Origin: Candidatus Bathyarchaeota archaeon
GTDB lineage: Archaea > Thermoproteota > Bathyarchaeia > Bathyarchaeales > Bathycorpusculaceae
Length of the DNA: 37,603 nucleotides
Assembly: GCA_003589585.1 (NCBI GenBank)
Contig: QYYE01000004.1
Location: 1-37,603, forward strand
Direction of reading: 5' to 3'
Within the stretch, counting starts at the first letter, position 1, and every line of letters starts with the position of its first letter. The notes under the pieces were generated by a model. The model saw only the letters and a program-made list of their open reading frames with translations, did not search any database and was not told where the DNA came from. The position numbers were made by a program, and so were the translations under genes. Below, in pieces: positions 27,892 through 36,574 of this stretch.

Positions 27892-28824
27892 ATGAAACAG
27901 ATGATCTTCAACGAAACCTTCACCATTCAACCGTTGGCACCCTTCAACTTCGACTTAACCGCGCAACTATTCGCCAACGCTGACAAGCAAATCCGAACCT
28001 ACAGCAACGGCGTATTCCAGCAGGTGATAAGACTCAACGGCAACCTCGTTTTAGCCAATATAACCTCAACAGGAACCATAGAGCAACCAACACTAAACAT
28101 AGAACTAACATCAAATCATACGCTAACAAAGCGGGATTGCCAGAAAGCCCAAGAAACAATCAACTACATCTTCAACCTGAACTTTGACCTATCAGCGTTC
28201 TACAAAGAAGCACAAGCCGACCCGGTGATGCACCAGATAACAAGGCAACTTTATGGGTTAAAACTTCCAACATACCCAACCGTTTTCGAATCGCTGGTTG
28301 ACTCGATTGTGGAGCAGCAAATCTCCGTCAAAGTCGCACGCACCATTGAAGAGCGGTTAGCAAAAAAATTCGGTGACCCACTCGATCTCAACGGCGAATC
28401 CTTCTTTGCGTTCCCTACACCGCAGAACCTTGCCAGCGCCAGCATACAAGACATACGCAACTGTGGTTTAAGCCAGCGCAAAGCCGAATACATCCAGCAA
28501 GCATCCCAACTAATAGTTGACGGAAAACTGGATCTTGAGCACCTTAAAAATCACAAGAGCCCCCAACAAATCATAACAGAGCTTGATGCTATCAGGGGAA
28601 TCGGCGTTTGGACAGCGGAACTTATCATGCTTGAAGGCATGCAGAAGCTGGATGCGCTGCCAGCGGATGATTTTGGCATAAGACGCGTAATTTCAAGGTA
28701 CTACTGTAATGGAGTTCCGATTAAAAGTGAACAGGCAAGGCATATTGCTCAGGCATGGGGTATATGGAAAGGTTTAGCCGCTTACTATCTCATAGTAGCT
28801 GAAGCCAAAGACATCATTGTTTAA
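27892..28824 (+). CDS. DNA-3-methyladenine glycosylase, AlkA-like (HhH-GPD superfamily)
   Basis: A 310-residue base-excision repair glycosylase that removes alkylated purines. The N-terminal half is the AlkA-type beta domain; the C-terminal half is the HhH-GPD fold, with the hairpin IRGIGVWTAELIML (KGIG-type loop as RGIG) and the catalytic Asp in LPADDFGIRR. The PTVFESLVDSIVEQQIS stretch is characteristic of AlkA relatives. ATG 27892 is preferred: it follows an AAGGATG context and gives a normal length; the frame is open further upstream to 27754, but that part lies antisense to pyrH and is not conserved-looking. The stop overlaps the end of the convergent ABC permease by four bases. Confidence 0.9.
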   Translation: MKQMIFNETFTIQPLAPFNFDLTAQLFANADKQIRTYSNGVFQQVIRLNGNLVLANITSTGTIEQPTLNIELTSNHTLTKRDCQKAQETINYIFNLNFDLSAFYKEAQADPVMHQITRQLYGLKLPTYPTVFESLVDSIVEQQISVKVARTIEERLAKKFGDPLDLNGESFFAFPTPQNLASASIQDIRNCGLSQRKAEYIQQASQLIVDGKLDLEHLKNHKSPQQIITELDAIRGIGVWTAELIMLEGMQKLDALPADDFGIRRVISRYYCNGVPIKSEQARHIAQAWGIWKGLAAYYLIVAEAKDIIV

Positions 28825-29653
28825 CTTGTTAAGCGTTTTTTCATCAAGTTAATGCATAAGACAAAAAAGAACAAAGTAACCACTACCAACCAAACCACGC
28901 TCAAAGGCAACAACGCTTCTGGGCTAAAATTAAGAATCGGCTCAACATGGCCAGTGATGATTCCTCGTGTAACGTTTACCACATGAGTCAAAGGCAAAAG
29001 AGTTACTGCAACTCCCTGAGCAGCAGAAGGCAACGAGGTGAGGGGAAAGAAGGTTCCGCTCAGAAAGAACATCGGCGTCAAAAACAAGAAGGTGGGATAG
29101 TTAAAAAAGTCAATGTTTGGCGCTATAGCGGTAAAGCACATTGCCATGGATGCAAACATTAAGCCGCCGAAAAAAGCAATCAAGGGCACAAGCAAAAACA
29201 ATGGACTGGTAATCAAGCCGAAAACTGCAATCACCACCAGCACGATGGTGGCGTTAATCATGGCTCTTGTGGCACCCCACAAAAGCTCTCCTGCTACAAC
29301 TTCTTCAACGCTCACAGGTGTGGCAACTATGGCGTCGAAGGTTTTTTGGAAGTACATGCGCACGAAAGAGGCAAATGTGCACTCAAAAAACGACCGTTCA
29401 TAACCGCAATCGCCACTAAAGCTGGTGCTAAAAAGTTGATGTAGGGTTGACCGTTAATGTCAGGAATGAAGCCGCCAAGCCCAAAGCCAAAAGCCACCAA
29501 GTAAAGAATCGGTTCTAAAAGCGAGGGGAGAAAATTTACGCGGATGGTTTTCATAAACACGTCAAAGTTTCTTCGCCACACATGCCAAACCCTATAGGAA
29601 AGCTTAGGAATACTAAATGGTGCAGGCGACTTGCGTATGTTTACGGATGTCAT
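28821..29653 (-). pseudogene. ABC-2 type transporter permease, interrupted by a frameshift
   Basis: Two overlapping frames join into one ABC-2 permease of about 277 residues. The first part (29653 to about 29390) has the N-terminal helix region and LEPILYLVAFGFGLGG; the second (from about 29385 to 28821) carries on with FECTFASFVRMYFQKTFDAIVATP and the remaining five helices. The break is at a run of six T on the minus strand (29386-29391): one extra T would fuse the frames perfectly. The run also reads T-TTT-TTG in frame, the form of a -1 ribosomal slippery site. A lost base in the assembly is the simplest explanation; a real mutation or programmed frameshift is possible. The start overlaps the ATPase stop by ATGA, so the two are an exporter operon. 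Confidence 0.8.
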
Positions 29654-30576
29654 TCTGGTCTAAGCCCTCTTCCGGTCAGTTTAAGAAAAACATCCTCAAG
29701 GTTAGCATTTCGGATGGTCACGTTCTGCAGGGCATGCTCTTTTAGGAACCCTTCAAAAACGCCGTGTGGTTCATGGGTAAAAATCTGAAGCCTATCACCT
29801 AAACGCTCAATGCGTGCATTAGGAAAAGCCCTCTTAAGAAGAGGCTCCAGCTTCTCGTCGTAATCAACCTCCAAAACGTCTTCGCCAATGTGCTTTTTCA
29901 CAAGTTCGCCAGGGTTGCCTTCTTCTATGATTTTGCCGTGGTCAATAATTAGTATGCGGTCACAAAGAGCTGAGGCTTCATCCATGTAATGGGTAGTCAA
30001 AATGATGGTGACGCCCTGTTTTTTGAGATGGCGAATTTCATCCCAAACAAGATGCCGCGCTTGCGGGTCTAAACCTGTTGTAGGTTCATCTAACAGGAGA
30101 ATTTGCGGTTGGTTAAGTAGTGCCCTTGCAAAAATTAATCGCCGTTTCATGCCAGTTGATAGAGCCATGATAGGCACATCTCGTTTCTCTTCCAACTGAA
30201 AAAACTTCAGCTGCTCATTTGCTCGTTTTAAGGCTTCACTTTTTGGTATGTCAAAGTAGCGGGAGTACACTGTGAGGTTTTTTAGGACTGAGAAGTCTGG
30301 GTCTAAATTGTCTTCCTGAGGCGCTAAGCCGATTAGGCTTTTTATCTCTCTGCACTGCTTGTTGATGCTTAAGCCTGCAACCGTTAACTCTCCAGCTGTG
30401 GGGGGCAAGAAGCAATACATCATTCGGACAGTGGTCGTTTTTCCTGCGCCGTTTGGACCCAAAAATCCGATGCATTCCCCTTTGTAAACCTTGAAGTCTA
30501 TGTGGTCAACAGCTAAGAAATCATCAAATTTCTTTGTTAAACCATGTGCTTCGATTAGAACTTCGGAAGAAACCAT
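29650..30576 (-). CDS. ABC transporter ATP-binding protein (drug/polysaccharide exporter type)
   Basis: A 308-residue ATPase that pairs with the downstream ABC-2 permease. Walker A is GPNGAGKTT, the Q-loop lies in GLAPQEDNLD, the signature is LSTGMKRR (the usual LSGG is changed to LSTG, as in NodI/DrrA-like exporters), Walker B is LLLDEPTTGLDP and the switch His is in LTTHYMDEA. A C-terminal extension (about 225-308) resembles the DrrA/NodI regulatory tail. The ATG at 30576 lies divergent to nothing close; the gene is followed by the permease with a four-base overlap. Substrate class (drug, lipid or polysaccharide) cannot be told. The ATPase is intact although the permease is not. Confidence 0.92.
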   Translation of the reverse strand: MVSSEVLIEAHGLTKKFDDFLAVDHIDFKVYKGECIGFLGPNGAGKTTTVRMMYCFLPPTAGELTVAGLSINKQCREIKSLIGLAPQEDNLDPDFSVLKNLTVYSRYFDIPKSEALKRANEQLKFFQLEEKRDVPIMALSTGMKRRLIFARALLNQPQILLLDEPTTGLDPQARHLVWDEIRHLKKQGVTIILTTHYMDEASALCDRILIIDHGKIIEEGNPGELVKKHIGEDVLEVDYDEKLEPLLKRAFPNARIERLGDRLQIFTHEPHGVFEGFLKEHALQNVTIRNANLEDVFLKLTGRGLRPE

Positions 30577-30639
30577 GAGTATTCCATAACTAGATTTGCG
30601 ACCAACAACTTAAAACTAACTCAACCTGAATATGGAAAG

Positions 30640-30876
30640 TTATTGTTTGCCTGAAATATACTGGCAGTAACCATAGCTTATTGGTCCCTGCTTGGTGGTT
30701 TCACATGGGAACTCGCTGCATTCAAAACATAACTTCACGCCCTTGGTGAAAGCGCAATCGCAAATCTGGCAGAACTTATTCTCTCTGGCCACACAACCGA
30801 CCGCTCCATTGGGGCAAGTGTCTTTTTGCATTCGAGGGCATGTCTCGCAGGCGATGCCGCAAACTCCAACTTTCAT
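30640..30876 (-). CDS. DUF3795-like Cys-rich small protein
   Basis: A 78-residue protein with twelve Cys, opening with VGVCGIACETCP, the hallmark of DUF3795, and continuing with several C-x2-C pairs (FCQICDC, LCFECSEFPC). The pattern suggests zinc or Fe-S binding. I choose ATG 30876 because GTGAGG sits six bases upstream; the upstream GTG at 30888 is itself part of that ribosome site. The function of the family is unknown. It follows the ABC transporter in direction but is upstream of it by about 60 bases, so it could lead that operon. Confidence 0.8.
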   Translation of the reverse strand: MKVGVCGIACETCPRMQKDTCPNGAVGCVARENKFCQICDCAFTKGVKLCFECSEFPCETTKQGPISYGYCQYISGKQ

Positions 30877-30995
30877 ACTCTGCCTCACTCTAGTTGCTCT
30901 AAACTTCTACATCTCCCTATTTAAAGCAGTTTAGTTTTTTGGAATATGAATTTTGACTTAATAAGCTACTTTAAAATTGAAGGGTTAATGGTTGC

Positions 30996-32428
30996 TTGAC
31001 GAAAACTAGCATGGCAACTCAATCATCAGAAGAAAACCAGTATGCAATTTACCTCAAAGGAATCCAAGCGCCTGTATTAGCCATATACAAAGACTTTAAC
31101 ATAATTTACAAGAACCAATTTGGCAGAAAATTGCTTAACGAGAAGAAAAGCACCGTTGAAGGCAAAAAAAGCTACAACCTCTTCAACACCGGCGACTGCA
31201 AAACTGAACGCTGTGCTTGCGCTAGGATGTTTAAATCAGAAAAGCCGGAGACATCGCAGACAGTAGCAAAGTTAGCCAGCGGTCACTTGCCTATTCAGTA
31301 TACTTGCTCGCCATTATATGATGAACAGAGAACCCACATTATTGGTGCCATCGAAGTTGTAACAGACATAGCCCAGGTTAAACAGACAATGGATGAATGG
31401 ACACAATAATCAAGTCAGCCACAACCGTTTCAGAGCAGGTTGAAGCATTATCCAGCCAAGTTTTAGAAACCTCAAAAAGCGTTGGAGGAATGGGCATAAA
31501 GCTGTAACAACATGCGAGAAACTTCAAAGCAACATGAAACAACTGCACATGGCTAGCCAAATGTTTCCGTTGGCGCACAGAGCCTCAGAGCTTTCACAGA
31601 CAACCGCCAGAACAGTAGATACCTTGGTGGTGATTATGCAGCTGTTAACAGGAATACTGACCAAGTGAACGCGCTGGTTTATGATTCCAACAGTTTAGCG
31701 ACAAAACTTGAGGAAGAGGGCAAAACAACCCTTACATCGCTAAGCAATATTGGGAACTCACTAAGCAAAGCCGACAAAACAATCACCGAAGTCAACTCAG
31801 CAGTTAAAAACGTGGCAGGCTTAGCAGGTGACATTTCCGAGATTGCCGGTCAAGTAAACATGCTGGCATTAAACGCGGCTATTGAGGCAGCCCGAGCAGG
31901 TCAAGCGGGAAGAGGCTTTGCAGTTGTCGCAGACGCCGTTAAGCAGCTTGCAGCAGAACACGCTCATCCGCGGAAACAGCGGTGAGAACCATAGATGAAA
32001 TCACAAAGTCGGGAAACAAGGCAATGCAGATGACTCAGTTTGCTGAGAAAGCGGCAAGTGAAGGCAGCACCACTGTAGATAAAGCAGTTAAAGGCTCCCA
32101 GCAAGTTGCCAGCTCAATGAGTTCCATATTAGCGATAACTGGGACTATTCGGGAAAATGTTCAGAAAAGTATGCAATCACTCAACCAAGTAAACGATGCC
32201 ATCCAGCAAGTAGCAAGCGTATCAGAGGAATCAGCAGCAGCCTCAGAAGAATCAACATCAACCGTTGAAGAACAAACCATAAATGCTCAACAAGTCACCG
32301 AAGTGTTCAAAAGGGTCGAAGCGGAGAGCGAGAAAGCCATAGCATTTGCGGAAAAGATTGCGCTTGAAGCAAAGAAGCTTAAAGAGGAGCTTGCTAAAGC
32401 TAAAAAGCATCAACGCATCAGCGCTTAA
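30996..32428 (+). pseudogene. Cytoplasmic PAS / methyl-accepting chemotaxis-type signalling protein, broken in four places
   Basis: Pieces in successive frames reconstruct one protein of about 477 residues with no membrane segment. The first part (30996-31409) is a PAS domain with a Cys-rich C-x4-C-x-C insert typical of some MCP-linked PAS domains. Then come helical segments in two other frames (31391-31505; 31502-31666), and the MCP signalling hairpin [28 protein letters not shown] (given here only as its start [15 protein letters not shown]) at 31855-31960, followed by a last frame (31982-32428) ending in a Lys/Glu-rich coil. Each junction (near 31407, 31500, 31620-31645 and 31961) would be repaired by adding one base. 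The translations on both sides stay MCP-like, so loss is recent or the breaks are assembly errors. Start TTG 30996 or ATG 31011. No che genes are in the window. Confidence 0.8.
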
Positions 32429-32529
32429 CCACAGTAACCAAAAGCATGTCCATTTTTCTGTTGGCTGCATTTTATTATTTTTAAAGCTTAAAACTTAGCA
32501 TTCTCTATTTCTATTAGTGAAGGCTGCCG

Positions 32530-34911
32530 ATGAAACTTACTTTTTGGCTCTTAGACATTAACCCTAAACTGGAAAATGATATTGTTGAATTGTGGCTTTG
32601 GGGAATTGACGCCGCTGGCAACCGAGTGCTTGTTATTGAAAGAAACTTTACTGCCTACTTCTATGCACTAATTCAAGAAGGATTTGACCCATCGAACACT
32701 GCAAAAGAAATCATGAATGCGTATGCCTCATCAATTGTGAAGGCGGAAGTTGCAGAACGCAAATTCTTCGGCAAACCCGTGCAAGCAGTAAAGGTATATT
32801 GCAGAAATGCAGCTGAAACGGTGAAGATAGCAAAACTGCTTCGAACCCTCGAAGGGGTTAGAGATTGCCTCGAAGACGACATTCGTGCGGGCATGCGCTA
32901 CCTAATTGACAATAACTTGGTTCCCTGTGCATGGCATGAAGTTGAAGTAACAGAAGAAAGGAACGTTTTAGGCGCAAGAGTAGCCCAGGTTTACGTGGCA
33001 AACGCTCCTCCCATGCAGTTGGAGAGGGTAGATATGCCTTCTTTGAGGATTCTAAGTTTTTCTACCATTTATTATAGTAGAGAGGGCTCACCAAAACCTG
33101 ACAGGAACCCCATACTGATGATTTCGACCACAGCCAGCAACGGTGAAGAAAAGCAGTTCATAGCAAACGAAAACAAAAATGACAAACCAGTAATTGAGAG
33201 CTTTACCAGTTACATCGAAAGGTTTGACCCGGACATCATCGTAAGCTACGGGGCTAACACGCTGGACTGGAATTATCTTAAAGGCAGAAGCCAGCAGTAC
33301 GCATTGAAGCTTTATTTTGACAGGGCAAAAATGGAACCGCACACAAGCGTTTATGGACACGTTTCAACCACAGGTATAGTTAACGTTGATTTGGCTGACT
33401 TTATGGATTTGTTTCCCGAAGTTAAGGTTAAGACCCTTTGGAATCTGGCGAACCATCTGGGCGTTATGAAGGATGAGCAGAGCATCATTGAAGACGTTGA
33501 TGTTGCTGATTACTGGGATGACAAGCAAAAAAGAGAAAAACTAAAACAGTTTGGGCTCATTAGCGCCCGAAACGTGCAAAACACTGCAGTGCTGCTTTTG
33601 GATTTTGCCATGCAACTCTCCAGCCTAACAAGCCTGCCCTTGGACCATGTGATGACGGCGGCAGTCGGCTTTCGAGTTGAATGGTTCCTAATCAAACAGG
33701 CACCAAGAATCGGCGAGCTTATCCCCAAGCGAATCGAGCAAACATACAGGCCGTATGCTGGCGGACTTGTGCTTAGCCCCAAACCAGGCTTGCACGAGAA
33801 TATAGCAATTTTAGATTTTAAGTCGATGTACCCAAACATAATGCTGACCTACAACCTCTCACCAGACACCTACATAGCGCCCAAAGACCCAATCCCGCCC
33901 AGCGGAGTTTACGAAGCACCAGAAGTTGGGCACAAATTCCGAAAGGCTCCGCTGGGATTCTACACCGAAGCCCTCACATACCTAATCAATGTCAGAAAAG
34001 CAATTCGGCAAAAAATGAGAACACTAAATCCAAGAACCGTGGAGTACCGTGTTTGGGATGCAAGGCAAAAAGCGGTTAAAGTCATAACTAACGCTTCTTA
34101 TGGTTACGCTGGCTGGGTTGGCGCCCGATGGTACATTAAACCGGTGGCTGAAGCGGCGTCGGCATGGGGCAGACACATCATTTTGACAGCTACCAAGATG
34201 GCGGAGGCGGCTGGAATACAGGTTGTTTACGGGGATACGGACAGTTTATTTGTTTATTATGAAGAAAAAAGCGCCCGTGTACTGCAAGAAAAAATAAAAA
34301 ACGAGCTAAAGCTGGATGTTGAGATTGGCGAGGTTTACCGGCGCATATTCTTTACTGAAGCAAAGAAACGTTATGCAGGCCTGAAAGCTGACGGCAGCTT
34401 GGACATCGTGGGGTTGGAGGTTATCAGGGGTGACTGGGCGGAAGTTGCCAAAAAAGTGCAAGAGCATGTTCTTGAAATTATCCTTAAAGAGCAGTCACCC
34501 AAGAAAGCTATTGACTATGTACGGAACGTAGTAGCCGACCTTAAGCATAGAAAAGTTCCTTTCCGTGACCTTACAATTTGGAAAACGTTGACAAAGCCGC
34601 CTGAAGATTATGCGGTTAAAGCTCCTCATGTGGAGGCGGCGAAAATGCTCAAAGAGAAAGGCTGGCGTTTGACTGGCGGTGACAAGGTGGGTTATGTTGT
34701 TTTGACAGGTAGGGGGCGTTTGTACAGCCGCGTGAAGCCTTATGTCTTCGCTACTTACGAAGAGGTGGACGTTGACTATTACATTACTAATCAGGTGGTG
34801 CCTGCAGCTGTTAGAATACTCTCGTTTTTTAAAGTAACAGCGATAGAGTTACTTAAAGAAAAGAAGGAAATCCAGGAAACCAGAAGCTTGATGGATTTTA
34901 TGCGTTCTTAG
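32530..34911 (+). CDS. polB: Family B DNA polymerase with degraded 3'-5' exonuclease site
   Basis: A 793-residue B-family polymerase. The polymerase motifs are intact: DFKSMYPNI (A, Asp429), K517-x3-N521-ASYG (B) and YGDTDS (C, Asp569/Asp571). The exonuclease fold is recognisable (ADFMDLFPEVKVKTLWNLA, DPDIIVSYG) but its metal ligands are not: Exo I, normally F-D-I-E, reads F177-S-T-I180; Exo III, normally Y-x3-D, reads F341-x3-S345; Exo II keeps Asp246. Proofreading should therefore be absent. Known archaeal PolB2-type polymerases also have damaged exonuclease sites, but they usually have altered polymerase motifs too. GTGAAGG six bases before ATG 32530 and a TTATTTTTAAAGC box near 32475 support the start. 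Its stop overlaps the convergent dnaG by four bases. Confidence 0.88.
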   Translation: MKLTFWLLDINPKLENDIVELWLWGIDAAGNRVLVIERNFTAYFYALIQEGFDPSNTAKEIMNAYASSIVKAEVAERKFFGKPVQAVKVYCRNAAETVKIAKLLRTLEGVRDCLEDDIRAGMRYLIDNNLVPCAWHEVEVTEERNVLGARVAQVYVANAPPMQLERVDMPSLRILSFSTIYYSREGSPKPDRNPILMISTTASNGEEKQFIANENKNDKPVIESFTSYIERFDPDIIVSYGANTLDWNYLKGRSQQYALKLYFDRAKMEPHTSVYGHVSTTGIVNVDLADFMDLFPEVKVKTLWNLANHLGVMKDEQSIIEDVDVADYWDDKQKREKLKQFGLISARNVQNTAVLLLDFAMQLSSLTSLPLDHVMTAAVGFRVEWFLIKQAPRIGELIPKRIEQTYRPYAGGLVLSPKPGLHENIAILDFKSMYPNIMLTYNLSPDTYIAPKDPIPPSGVYEAPEVGHKFRKAPLGFYTEALTYLINVRKAIRQKMRTLNPRTVEYRVWDARQKAVKVITNASYGYAGWVGARWYIKPVAEAASAWGRHIILTATKMAEAAGIQVVYGDTDSLFVYYEEKSARVLQEKIKNELKLDVEIGEVYRRIFFTEAKKRYAGLKADGSLDIVGLEVIRGDWAEVAKKVQEHVLEIILKEQSPKKAIDYVRNVVADLKHRKVPFRDLTIWKTLTKPPEDYAVKAPHVEAAKMLKEKGWRLTGGDKVGYVVLTGRGRLYSRVKPYVFATYEEVDVDYYITNQVVPAAVRILSFFKVTAIELLKEKKEIQETRSLMDFMRS

Positions 34912-36044
34912 GCGATAGCGTCTTGGAAGGTTACTAGTTCAACGTTTAGCACGGGCTTTACAGCTTCAGAGATTCTTGAGGCAACAATGCGTCTGATGTT
35001 CTTTTCGCCAGCGACATCAACGATTCTCTGGGTAATGATGCCGTCGAAAACCACCGTGTCCACGCCTGTTACTTGCTGTAGTTTTTCTGCTAATTGGCTT
35101 ACTGGCAAACGCTCAATCAATTCAAGCTTATCGTTAAGCAGGACTGCTTCAAGGGTACCCTGCAACGCTTTTGCTGCTTGGCTTACGGTCTCTGGGACCT
35201 CAAATTTAGCGCGAGCAGGAGCCTCAGGCTTTTTAGCTTTATACATCTCGGATACTGGGAGCTTGGCTTCTAAGGCTTCAGTTATTTCTTTGCAGTTGCA
35301 TTCCTCGATTTCTTTGCCTCTGGGTGCTCTGCCGACAAAACGGATGTTTGTAACTTGCAAAAGCTCTTTTAGAATCAAGTCGCCGCCTCGGTCACCGTCT
35401 AACAATGCGGTGGCTACCTTATCCTTGGTTAGTTTCTTTATGGATTCAGGGACTTTAGCTCCTTCAAGCGCGACAGTGTTAAAGATTCCGCAGCGCATCA
35501 AGTTTATGACGTCTGCTCGACCCTCTACAACGATTATTTCTTTTGCCGTTGCGAGTTCTGGGCCGGCTGGTAAGTCTTCTGCTCCGTACTTTTCCACTTT
35601 GGCAATTTTCATGGTTTCGGATATTTCTTTGTAGACTTCGTCTACGCTGGGCATTGATTCGATGTTCCACTTGTGAAGGATTTCTTTGGCTCGGTCGATG
35701 ATTACTTTTCTGCGTGCTTCCCTGATGTCTTCGATTTTGTCAAGGTGAACTTTGGCGGAGCATGGTCCAACGCGGTTTATGCTCTCTATGCTTGCCGCGA
35801 TAAGGGCGGTTGAGACGCGGTCTAGGCTTGTGGGTATGGTTATTGAACCGTTTGTTCGGTCGTTTTTACTGTGCAAGTCAATTTCGATTCTTCCGATGCG
35901 CCCTGTTTTTTGCAGTTCTCGCAAGTCAAGTTCTGGTCCGAAAAGTCCTTCTGTTTGACCGAAAACTGCTCCTATGACATCAGGTTTTTCTACAACTCCA
36001 TCTATATCGAATCTAGCGTGTACAACGTACTTTATAGTAAATGT
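34908..36044 (-). CDS. dnaG: DnaG-type primase (Toprim), start codon not identifiable
   Basis: The archaeal DnaG-like protein, which has a Toprim domain (EIIVVEGRADVI, then LLDGDRGG) and is found with both primer synthesis and the exosome in archaea. Homology clearly extends upstream of the first TTG codon at 35924: the frame reads TIKYVVHARFDIDGVVEK, then VFGQTEGLFGPELDLRELQ, the conserved DnaG N-terminus. From the upstream in-frame stop (near 36110) to 35924 there is no ATG, GTG or TTG. AGGAG sits at 36070-36074 with TTG touching it in another frame. Either a non-canonical start (ATA at 36035 or ACG at 36059) or an indel near the 5' end is implied. The 36044 boundary marks the start of recognisable sequence only. 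Confidence 0.85.
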   Translation of the reverse strand, partial: TFTIKYVVHARFDIDGVVEKPDVIGAVFGQTEGLFGPELDLRELQKTGRIGRIEIDLHSKNDRTNGSITIPTSLDRVSTALIAASIESINRVGPCSAKVHLDKIEDIREARRKVIIDRAKEILHKWNIESMPSVDEVYKEISETMKIAKVEKYGAEDLPAGPELATAKEIIVVEGRADVINLMRCGIFNTVALEGAKVPESIKKLTKDKVATALLDGDRGGDLILKELLQVTNIRFVGRAPRGKEIEECNCKEITEALEAKLPVSEMYKAKKPEAPARAKFEVPETVSQAAKALQGTLEAVLLNDKLELIERLPVSQLAEKLQQVTGVDTVVFDGIITQRIVDVAGEKNIRRIVASRISEAVKPVLNVELVTFQDAIA

Positions 36045-36270
36045 TTGGGATGTTCCCGTAAGTGTGCAACTCCTGTAAGGTTTATTATATTTATTATTTG
36101 TTGATTATTTTTTAATCGCATAAAGCGAGCGGTTCTCGCTATGATGAGATTATAACTTTCACTGTTTAAGCATCTAAGTAAGCATACTATTTAATAAACT
36201 TGCGGTTTAAGAATCCTATTAACAAGTTCTAAACAAATCTCTTTCCCAAACATTTGGTTGGCAACTAATA

Positions 36271-36285
36271 TTTTCGAGTCGAAAA
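36271..36285. repeat. Perfect 15-bp palindrome TTTTCGAGTCGAAAA
   Basis: Two 7-bp arms around one central G, five bases before the large hairpin and about 300 bases upstream of the parB-like gene. The length and symmetry fit a protein-binding site, for instance one bound by the ParB-like product, but no second copy was noticed in the window. Confidence 0.45.
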
Positions 36286-36289
36286 GTAG

Positions 36290-36398
36290 GTTTGGCAGAA
36301 TCAAACTAGTTAACTTTAGATGCGACGACTAAAAACCTTCAGGAAGAGAGAGGAGAGACTCATTTTCGCATCTTTGTTAACTTTTGATTCTGCCAAAC
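36290..36398. ncRNA. Large imperfect hairpin (31 bp of stem), possible structured RNA or DNA element
   Basis: The arms are 36290-36325 and 36366-36398. Outer helix: 16 perfect pairs (36290-36305 with 36383-36398, starting GTTTGGCAG). A two-base bulge (CT) follows, then 7 pairs around GTTAAC, a 3x2 internal loop, and 8 pairs (AGATGCGA with TCGCATCT). The 40-base loop is purine-rich (AGGAAGAGAGAGGAGAGAC). No reading frame crosses it. TATTTAATAAAC near 36188 could drive a transcript into it. It is not a tRNA, and I found no C/D or H/ACA box arrangement. Strand of action is unknown. Confidence 0.5.
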
Positions 36399-36574
36399 GG
36401 TGCTACGCGGGTTTCATACGCATACAAAATCAACCCATGAAAAAAATAAAAGAATATGTGATTGCACAGTGAAGCAACATTTTAGGCCTCTGGTTACTTT
36501 TCGGATGCCGTATAGAAGCGCTATCATCCTTTACTTTTAAATAATAATACGAACAAAAGGAGAAGGCGGTTTCA

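Larger units (their letters stand above)
36080..36574. other. Non-coding gap between dnaG and parB
   Basis: About 500 bases with no credible gene. It is AT-rich near dnaG (TTATTATATTTATTATTTG around 36081-36099, likely the dnaG promoter on the minus strand). It then holds TATTTAATAAAC (36188), the 15-bp palindrome, the large hairpin, and at 36533-36550 a CTTTTAAATAATAATA box for parB. The combination of AT-rich DNA, hairpin and palindrome between primase and a ParB-like gene resembles a replication or partition locus, but I see no ORB repeats or orc1/cdc6 gene. Confidence 0.45.

Noticed and set aside
30996-32428. Programmed frameshifting in the MCP-like gene
   Set aside because: Four separate shifts in one gene, mostly at sites without slippery heptamers, are far better explained by sequencing loss or decay.
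36080-36574. Chromosomal replication origin
   Set aside because: Although next to primase and parB-like genes, no ORB-type repeats or orc1/cdc6 gene are visible.
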